Origin: Pontibacillus litoralis JSM 072002
GTDB lineage: Bacteria > Bacillota > Bacilli > Bacillales > BH030062
DNA: 38,314 bases
Assembly (NCBI RefSeq): GCF_000775615.1
Contig: NZ_AVPG01000027.1
Span: forward strand, 1-38,314
Reading direction: 5' to 3'
Shown here: piece by piece, positions 33,286 to 38,314 of the stretch
Position numbering within the stretch: position 1 is the first letter of the stretch
How the letters are laid out: every line of letters begins with the position of its first letter
The notes under the pieces: generated by a model
Told to the model about the DNA's origin: nothing
What the model saw: only the letters and a program-made list of their open reading frames with translations
Database searches by the model: none
Made by a program: the position numbers and the translations under genes

Positions 33286-35220
33286 ATGATTTTAATGCAA
33301 GTCAATAATATAACGAAACGCTTCGGCGCTGACCTTATTTTATCGAATATTAAATTAGAAGTACATACCAATGATCGAATTGCGATTGTTGGAAGAAACG
33401 GCGCTGGCAAATCTACTTTATTAAAAGTGATGGCTGGGGAATATACGTATGAAGAAGGAGAAATCCATAAGCCAAAGGACGTTTCCATAGGCTTCTTGGA
33501 ACAACATACTGGTTTAGAATCTGAATTATCCATTTGGGATGAGATGTTATCCGTTTTCTCTCATTTACGGAACATGGAACAACAATTACGACAAATGGAA
33601 CAACAAATGGCCGATCCAGACTTCATCGCTGATACGAACCGCTACAACAAGTTACTGAAAGAATACGATGAACTTCAGGTAACCTTTAAAAATGAAGGTG
33701 GCTATCGATACGAAGCAGATATTAAAGCGGTCATCAACGGCCTTCAATTTAAAGACTTTTCACTCAATACGAAGATATCCACATTAAGTGGTGGTCAAAA
33801 GACGCGGTTAGCATTAGGAAAACTATTGTTAGCCAAACCAGACATTTTAATATTAGACGAGCCTACCAACCATTTAGATATGGAAACGTTAAATTGGTTG
33901 GAGCAATATTTACAAGGATATAGTGGTGCCGTCGTCATCGTCTCCCATGACCGTTATTTCTTAGATAAAGTGGCCAATGTTGTCTATGAAATTTCTCGCC
34001 ATAAGTCACAGAAGTTTGTCGGCAACTATTCTCATTTCTTAGCGCAGAAAGCAGCAAACTATGAGCGAGATGTAAAAGAATTTGAGAAACAACAGTCAGA
34101 GATTAAACGCATGGAGGACTTTATTCAAAAAAATATTGTCAGAGCATCGACGACGAAAAGGGCCCAAAGTAAACGCAAGCAATTAGAAAAGATGGAACGC
34201 ATGGAACGCCCTAAAGGTGATGAAAAATCCGCTTCCTTTTCTTTTGACATTGAGCGAAGAAGTGGAAATGACGTTCTGAAGTTGCGTGATGTTAGCTTTC
34301 AATACGAAAATGGTGAAACACCCGTATTCTCGCATGTTTCCTTTGACTTAAATCGATTAGATCGTATGGTACTAGTTGGTCCAAATGGCGCTGGAAAAAC
34401 AACACTACTAAAAACCATCACAGAAGACTTACACGTAACAGCTGGCACAATTCAATACGGCGCAAACCTGCAAATTGGGTACTATGATCAGGAACAAGCC
34501 CGATTAACTTCTAATAAAGAGGTGCTCCATGAACTATGGGACGAATATCCACACATGGACGAGAAAGAAGTTCGAACAGTTCTAGGTAACTTCTTATTTA
34601 CAGGTGATGACGTGTTGAAGCCCGTCACAGCGTTAAGTGGTGGAGAAAAAGCACGCCTCGCTCTAGCTAAGCTAATGCTTGAGAAGTCGAATTTACTCAT
34701 TTTAGACGAGCCTACCAACCATTTAGATTTAGACAGTAAAGAAGTGTTAGAAGCAGCGTTAATGGATTATCCAGGAACGATTTTATTCGTTTCCCACGAC
34801 CGTTATTTTATTAACAAGATTGCAACGCAAGTGCTTGAAATGAAAGGACATACCGTGCAGCTTTATTTAGGTAACTACGACTACTACACGGAGAAGAAAA
34901 TAGAAGAACGAGAAATAGCTGTTTTCGATGCTCAACATCATCCACAGCCAGCTAATGACACGAAGAAAACAAAAACGACTTATCAACAGGATAAAGCTCA
35001 AAAACGAGAAGAAAGAAAACGTAAGCGACGAATCGAAGAAATTGAAACGCTCATAATGGAATACGAAGAAGAAATTGATCACAACGAGAAGCTTTTATGC
35101 GAACCCGATGTATATCAAGATCATGAGAAATCCCTTGAATTAACGGAGCATACGACCGAGTGCAAAGCAAAGATTGACGCACTAATGGAAGAATGGGAAA
35201 CACTCCATGCAAATGAATAA
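33286..35220 (+). CDS. ydiF: ABC-F family ATPase YdiF
   Basis: 644 residues from the ATG at 33286 behind AGAGGTGAACAGC; a TTG frame from 33253 adds 11 residues without a ribosome site. There are two nucleotide-binding domains and no membrane helix: Walker A GRNGAGKST and GPNGAGKTT, signatures LSGGQKTR and LSGGEKAR, Walker B ILILDEPTNHLD and LLILDEPTNHLD. Between them lies a charged helical P-site linker (about residues 240-320, KEFEKQQSEIKRMEDF, RAQSKRKQLEKMERMERP). The C-terminus is a basic/acidic coiled coil (QKREERKRKRRIEEIETL). ABC-F proteins act on the ribosome; YdiF and its relatives are general translation factors, some with antibiotic protection. The syntenic place beside tsaD favours the housekeeping YdiF role. 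Confidence 0.93.
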   Translation: MILMQVNNITKRFGADLILSNIKLEVHTNDRIAIVGRNGAGKSTLLKVMAGEYTYEEGEIHKPKDVSIGFLEQHTGLESELSIWDEMLSVFSHLRNMEQQLRQMEQQMADPDFIADTNRYNKLLKEYDELQVTFKNEGGYRYEADIKAVINGLQFKDFSLNTKISTLSGGQKTRLALGKLLLAKPDILILDEPTNHLDMETLNWLEQYLQGYSGAVVIVSHDRYFLDKVANVVYEISRHKSQKFVGNYSHFLAQKAANYERDVKEFEKQQSEIKRMEDFIQKNIVRASTTKRAQSKRKQLEKMERMERPKGDEKSASFSFDIERRSGNDVLKLRDVSFQYENGETPVFSHVSFDLNRLDRMVLVGPNGAGKTTLLKTITEDLHVTAGTIQYGANLQIGYYDQEQARLTSNKEVLHELWDEYPHMDEKEVRTVLGNFLFTGDDVLKPVTALSGGEKARLALAKLMLEKSNLLILDEPTNHLDLDSKEVLEAALMDYPGTILFVSHDRYFINKIATQVLEMKGHTVQLYLGNYDYYTEKKIEEREIAVFDAQHHPQPANDTKKTKTTYQQDKAQKREERKRKRRIEEIETLIMEYEEEIDHNEKLLCEPDVYQDHEKSLELTEHTTECKAKIDALMEEWETLHANE

Positions 35221-35245
35221 ACCGCCCGATAAGGCGGTTTATTTT
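35219..35245 (+). terminator. Terminator of ydiF
   Basis: AAACCGCC (35219-35226) pairs with GGCGGTTT (35233-35240) around a six-base loop, followed by ATTTTATTTA. The stem starts inside the stop codon. Confidence 0.85.
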
Positions 35246-35309
35246 ATTTATTCAGATATTAACATAAGTGTACACATTCCAACCCTTATCATACCGGTTT
35301 TTCACAATG

Positions 35310-35431
35310 TTATACACATTATCCACAGTTATCAACAGAGTTATCCACAATTTCTATACACATCCACAAACGTTTATATGACAAATCTCAACAAAATTTT
35401 GTCCACATTGTTGTGGATAAGTTGTGGATAA
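35310..35431. promoter_or_regulatory. Cluster of seven DnaA boxes
   Basis: Four perfect TTATCCACA boxes lie within 113 bases: 35319-35327 and 35341-35349 on the plus strand, and 35412-35420 and 35423-35431 on the minus strand. Three boxes with one mismatch are added: TTATACACA (35310-35318), TTATCAACA (35329-35337) and TTGTCCACA (35399-35407). The two groups face each other across a 49-base AT-rich gap. The cluster lies between the convergent ydiF and tsaD genes, so it is not a promoter. There is no dnaA or dnaN gene nearby, so it is probably a DnaA-binding regulatory cluster and not the replication origin. From memory, B. subtilis has such a cluster near gcp (tsaD). Confidence 0.9.
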
Positions 35432-35440
35432 CATTTTATC

Positions 35441-35472
35441 AAAAAAATATTGCTCCCATCGTTAGAAGCAAC
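35441..35472 (-). terminator. Terminator of the tsaE-tsaB-rimI-tsaD operon
   Basis: On the minus strand TTGCT (35471-35467) pairs with AGCAA (35454-35450), followed by AT and a run of seven T residues (35447-35441). The stem is short, only 5 bp with a 12-base loop, but it stands 10 bases after the tsaD stop. Confidence 0.6.
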
Positions 35473-35480
35473 ATTTTCCC

Positions 35481-36515
35481 CTATTTACTTCGTTTCGCAT
35501 AGCGTTCTAATGTTAATGACGGATTGCCGTTTAAATCCCATCCGGCACGATGACCTTGCTGATAAGCGATACTAGCTGCCGCTCCAATCATGGCCGCGTT
35601 GTCTGTACAAAGCGCTAATGGCGGAATTAACAAGGTGATAGCTTCATTTGCAAACTGCTTTGTTAGTTTAGTTCGCAATCCTTTATTCGCCGCGACACCA
35701 CCAGCCACAATAACTTGCTTCACGTTGTACTGCTTCGCTGCTTTATACGTTTTCGTTGCTAACACATCAACAACACTTGCTTGAAAACTGGCGGCAACAT
35801 CTTCTGGTTTATGTGTAATCCCTTTTTGTTTCGCATTGTGAAGTGTGTTAATAACAGATGATTTCAAACCGCTAAAGCTAAAATCAAAGGACCCTTCTTC
35901 TAACCATGCACGTGGGAAATCGATAGACACTTCACCTTGGTGGGCAAGTTGATCAATTTGCGGGCCACCTGGATAAGGTAAATGTAACGTTCGTGCCACT
36001 TTGTCATAGGCTTCACCAGCTGCATCGTCTCTTGTTTCGCCAATTACTTCAAATGAGCCATGCTCTTTCATCAGAATAAGCTCCGTATGGCCACCGGAAA
36101 CAACGAGAGATAACAGTGGAAACTGAAATTCCTCTTCTAATCGGTTCGCGTAAATATGCCCGGCAATATGATGGACACCAATGAGTGGTTTCTGATGTGC
36201 AAATGCAAGAGCCTTCGCGGCATTTACACCAATTAATAATGCACCAACTAGACCTGGTCCTTCTGTTACCGCTACAGCATCGACATCATCCATCGTCATT
36301 TCTGCTTGCTTAAGCGCTTCTTCTATCACGATTGTTATTTGTTCGACGTGATGTCTGGAAGCAATTTCTGGCACAACACCACCGAAACGTTTATGGCTGT
36401 CAATTTGCGATGCGACAACATTTGCGACAAGCTCCGTACCATTTTGGACGATAGCTACAGCCGTTTCATCACAACTTGTTTCGATTGCTAATATATATTC
36501 ATCTCTTTTATTCAT
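35481..36515 (-). CDS. tsaD: tRNA N6-threonylcarbamoyladenosine transferase TsaD
   Basis: 344 residues from the ATG at 36515, which overlaps the rimI stop as TAATG; a GTG frame to 36530 lies in the ribosome site. The protein transfers the threonylcarbamoyl group from TC-AMP to A37 of ANN-decoding tRNAs, with TsaB and TsaE. Family marks are [16 protein letters not shown] at the start, metal-binding [10 protein letters not shown], the ATP-site GGHTELILM and the C-terminal [13 protein letters not shown] with its metal-binding Asp. Full length and intact. The operon order tsaE-tsaB-rimI-tsaD is that of B. subtilis ydiB-ydiC-ydiD-ydiE. Confidence 0.97.
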   Translation of the reverse strand: MNKRDEYILAIETSCDETAVAIVQNGTELVANVVASQIDSHKRFGGVVPEIASRHHVEQITIVIEEALKQAEMTMDDVDAVAVTEGPGLVGALLIGVNAAKALAFAHQKPLIGVHHIAGHIYANRLEEEFQFPLLSLVVSGGHTELILMKEHGSFEVIGETRDDAAGEAYDKVARTLHLPYPGGPQIDQLAHQGEVSIDFPRAWLEEGSFDFSFSGLKSSVINTLHNAKQKGITHKPEDVAASFQASVVDVLATKTYKAAKQYNVKQVIVAGGVAANKGLRTKLTKQFANEAITLLIPPLALCTDNAAMIGAAASIAYQQGHRAGWDLNGNPSLTLERYAKRSK

Positions 36516-36961
36516 TATAATTTCACCCACATTACTAATGCATCTTCTTGATTATCTGTATAATATCTTTTACGTATGCCTCCTGGGATAAGCCCAAAGG
36601 AACGATACAGCTTCTGCGCAATAATGTTCGATACTCTTACTTCTAATGATAACTGCAACGCCCCACGCTCTCTAGCTCGCAACAATACTGCTTCAAATAG
36701 TAACTTGCCAAGCTTCTTTCCCCTGAAATCAGGCACAATGGCAATATTTGTTATATGCGCTTCATCTATAATAACCCATAAGCCACAGTAACCAACAACT
36801 TGTCCAGCTACCTCTAGAATGGTGTAATAAGCATATGGATTATCATGGAGTTCATGTTCAAACGCTTCTCGCTTCCACGGAGTAGGAAAACACCTTTGCT
36901 CGATTTCAAGTATAGCTTCCACATCACTATCTTCCATTCTACGCAGTGTTAAATCATTCAT
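36515..36961 (-). CDS. rimI: Ribosomal protein alanine N-acetyltransferase RimI
   Basis: 148 residues. The GNAT fold has [20 protein letters not shown] (strands 3-4), the acetyl-CoA loop [20 protein letters not shown] (R-x-x-x-L-G-x-x-L) and [20 protein letters not shown], ending in [20 protein letters not shown], a close fit to RimI with its RxxYY end. It acetylates the N-terminal alanine of ribosomal protein S18, and in some species other proteins. It overlaps tsaB by 8 bases upstream and tsaD by 1 base downstream, so it is translated as part of the tsa operon. Intact. Confidence 0.94.
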   Translation of the reverse strand: MNDLTLRRMEDSDVEAILEIEQRCFPTPWKREAFEHELHDNPYAYYTILEVAGQVVGYCGLWVIIDEAHITNIAIVPDFRGKKLGKLLFEAVLLRARERGALQLSLEVRVSNIIAQKLYRSFGLIPGGIRKRYYTDNQEDALVMWVKL

Positions 36962-37658
36962 GTCCTTGCTGCTCCTGCTGTGCTAACCATTTCGCTTCTG
37001 CTTCTGCTAAGCGCAAATAATGAGGTGTTAACTCATGAACTGGGGTTGGCTCTTTTTTAGTCGCCAACTGTGCAAGCATTGCTGCACGCGGCAAATGCAC
37101 TGGTACCTCTGGCATAACACTCTTGCCACCTAACTTAGCTTGAATAAGGGTTTGGTGGACTGCAAGATCATTACTAACAAATACAATTGGCTTGTCATAC
37201 TTACTCAGATGATCTAACCAACCCTCCATCGCCATGTTCACATCATCTTCTACTCGTTGCATGTTACCATTTTGATAAGCGTATAGCCCTGTATAAACTA
37301 GCCCTCTTCTCGCATCAAAAAAAGGACAAACATACCCATCAAAAAGCACCCCGTTATAAGCTAGCACTTCAAGACTGGATACAGCCACAATCGGAATAGA
37401 TAAACTCCACGCCAATGTCTTCGCCGTAGTTAATCCAATTCGTACACCTGTAAAAGAGCCAGGACCATGCGCAACGGCAATACGATCCAAATCTTGCGGC
37501 GTCATCTCCGCTTCTTCCATTAATCGTACAATAGCAGGCATCAGTTGCACTGAATGATTTCGCTTTATATTCGTTTGATACTCTGCAACAACTTCATCAT
37601 CTCTTCCTATTGCAACACCTAACGCTTGATTAGATGTATCAATTGCCAGTACATTCAT
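36954..37658 (-). CDS. tsaB: tRNA t6A synthesis protein TsaB
   Basis: 234 residues of the ASKHA fold: MNVLAIDTSNQALGVAIG at the start, then HSVQLMPAIVRLM, and VAHGPGSFTGVRIGLTTAKT in the first lobe. It lacks the metal-binding histidines of TsaD, as TsaB always does. It forms a dimer with TsaD and, with TsaE, supports the threonylcarbamoyl transfer to tRNA. The ATG overlaps the tsaE stop by 4 bases. The C-terminal lobe (ending [20 protein letters not shown]) is of normal length. Confidence 0.95.
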   Translation of the reverse strand: MNVLAIDTSNQALGVAIGRDDEVVAEYQTNIKRNHSVQLMPAIVRLMEEAEMTPQDLDRIAVAHGPGSFTGVRIGLTTAKTLAWSLSIPIVAVSSLEVLAYNGVLFDGYVCPFFDARRGLVYTGLYAYQNGNMQRVEDDVNMAMEGWLDHLSKYDKPIVFVSNDLAVHQTLIQAKLGGKSVMPEVPVHLPRAAMLAQLATKKEPTPVHELTPHYLRLAEAEAKWLAQQEQQGHE

Positions 37659-38113
37659 ATCTTTAACTCCTCACAAATCCGTTCAAAATGTTCCCCTTTA
37701 GGATGAATCTCCATACAACGCTTCGTATTATCTTCATATCGTATGTCAATATTTAAACGCTCATCCGGGAGAAAAGCTTCGATAAACTGCGCCCATTCGA
37801 CAATAGTAACCCCGTCACCGTGCAAATATTCATCAAACCCTATATCTTCCTCACTATCTTCTAGTCGATACACATCTAAATGATACAATGGAAGGCGACC
37901 TTCATACTCTTTCACAATAGTGAACGTCGGGCTATTCACTGTTCGCGTCACACCTAACCCTTTCGCTAACCCTTTAGAAAAAGTCGTCTTTCCCGCGCCT
38001 AAATCTCCTTCTAATGTAATCACATCCCCAGCCTGTAGCAAGGTAGCTAATCTTTTTGCAAATTGTTGCGTTTCTTCAGGAGAATGTGTCGTTACGATAC
38101 GCTTTTGGCTCAT
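37655..38113 (-). CDS. tsaE: tRNA t6A synthesis ATPase TsaE
   Basis: 152 residues: P-loop GDLGAGKTTFSKGLAKGLGV (Walker A GAGKTT), then VNSPTFTIVKEYEGRLPLYH, LDVYRLEDSEEDIGFDEYL, and VTIVEWAQFIEAFLP, which is the usual TsaE (YjeE) series. It hydrolyses ATP to reset the TsaB-TsaD complex during t6A synthesis. It is the first gene of the operon as seen here; upstream bases 38114-38314 hold no gene. In B. subtilis thiL would lie next, but it is not present in the window. Confidence 0.95.
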   Translation of the reverse strand: MSQKRIVTTHSPEETQQFAKRLATLLQAGDVITLEGDLGAGKTTFSKGLAKGLGVTRTVNSPTFTIVKEYEGRLPLYHLDVYRLEDSEEDIGFDEYLHGDGVTIVEWAQFIEAFLPDERLNIDIRYEDNTKRCMEIHPKGEHFERICEELKI

Positions 38114-38314
38114 TCTATTTCACCAACTTCTTATTGTTTTCCCTTTATATCATAGCAAAAACAGACGTACACGACCACATTAGCGCAAAATTAGTAGGTC
38201 ATAGGGACGCCCTGGCTCTTAAGTCTTAAGTTTAGCTAGCCAGTCTCGCTTTTAACTCCCATTCCAATTCTAGCAAACTGCACATCGAGTAGAGGGAAAA
38301 GTTAAGTAACTTTT
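38114..38314. other. Leader region upstream of tsaE, to the window edge
   Basis: No gene is visible in these 201 bases. A six-base stem (CTGGCT 38212-38217 with AGCCAG 38238-38243) surrounds an AT-rich inner part with TTAAG repeats, without a T-run on either side. I do not see a clear promoter for the tsa operon here. Confidence 0.35.

Noticed and set aside
35300-35440. Replication origin
   Set aside because: DnaA boxes are dense, but there is no dnaA, dnaN or rep gene and no clear unwinding element beside a replication gene. A regulatory DnaA cluster fits better.

Overview
The window looks like a chromosome segment from a low-GC Gram-positive bacterium of the Bacillaceae. The right part (about 26.4-38.1 kb) follows the Bacillus subtilis order groEL-groES-ydiL-ydiK ... 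rex-moaC-ydiF-tsaD-rimI-tsaB-tsaE. Ribosome binding sites are strong and GTG/TTG starts are frequent. I cannot fix the genus from sequence alone.

Region 1 (1-6.8 kb) is a broken prophage. It holds a head-morphogenesis gene running off the left edge, an SPP1-type portal gene, and an IS110-family element whose transposase carries an in-frame stop. Beyond these lie a DUF2513 gene, a small unknown gene, a divergent pair of XRE repressors with GTAAC-N5-GTTAC operators, a lipoprotein gene, and an immA gene cut off inside its HExxH motif.

Region 2 (7.1-22.5 kb) is a two-peptide lanthipeptide cluster of the haloduracin/lichenicidin class. The main strand runs lanA2 (beta precursor), lanM2, lanT, lanA1 (alpha precursor), a possible attenuator hairpin, lanM1, a CylR2/CylR1-like repressor and membrane pair with its own promoter/operator, then an ABC exporter (probable self-immunity), ending in a strong terminator. 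A secreted subtilisin (lanP) is divergent from lanA2. Next come a 51-residue two-helix membrane protein (possible immunity peptide) and an NprR-like HTH-TPR regulator followed by a short exported peptide, probably a quorum-sensing receptor/pheromone pair. In the proposed model each LanM modifies its neighbouring precursor, LanT cleaves the leader and exports, LanP trims the extra N-terminal residues, and the ABC exporter plus the small membrane protein protect the producer.

Region 3 (22.9-26.3 kb) is mobile-element debris: a tiny gene with two in-frame stops, an Ig-like domain fragment, a XerC-like recombinase with a one-base frameshift, an intact ImmA-type metallopeptidase, and a phage-type integrase broken by an 8-bp tandem duplication. 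The integrase ends against the 3' end of groEL, which suggests that everything to the left entered at a groEL attachment site.

Region 4 (26.4-38.3 kb) is core chromosome. It contains CIRCE-controlled groES-groEL, ydiL, ydiK, an acetyltransferase and a DHA2 exporter where B. subtilis has tatAy-tatCy, then rex, moaC, an ABC-F protein, a dense DnaA-box cluster, and the tsaE-tsaB-rimI-tsaD operon for tRNA t6A synthesis and ribosomal protein acetylation.
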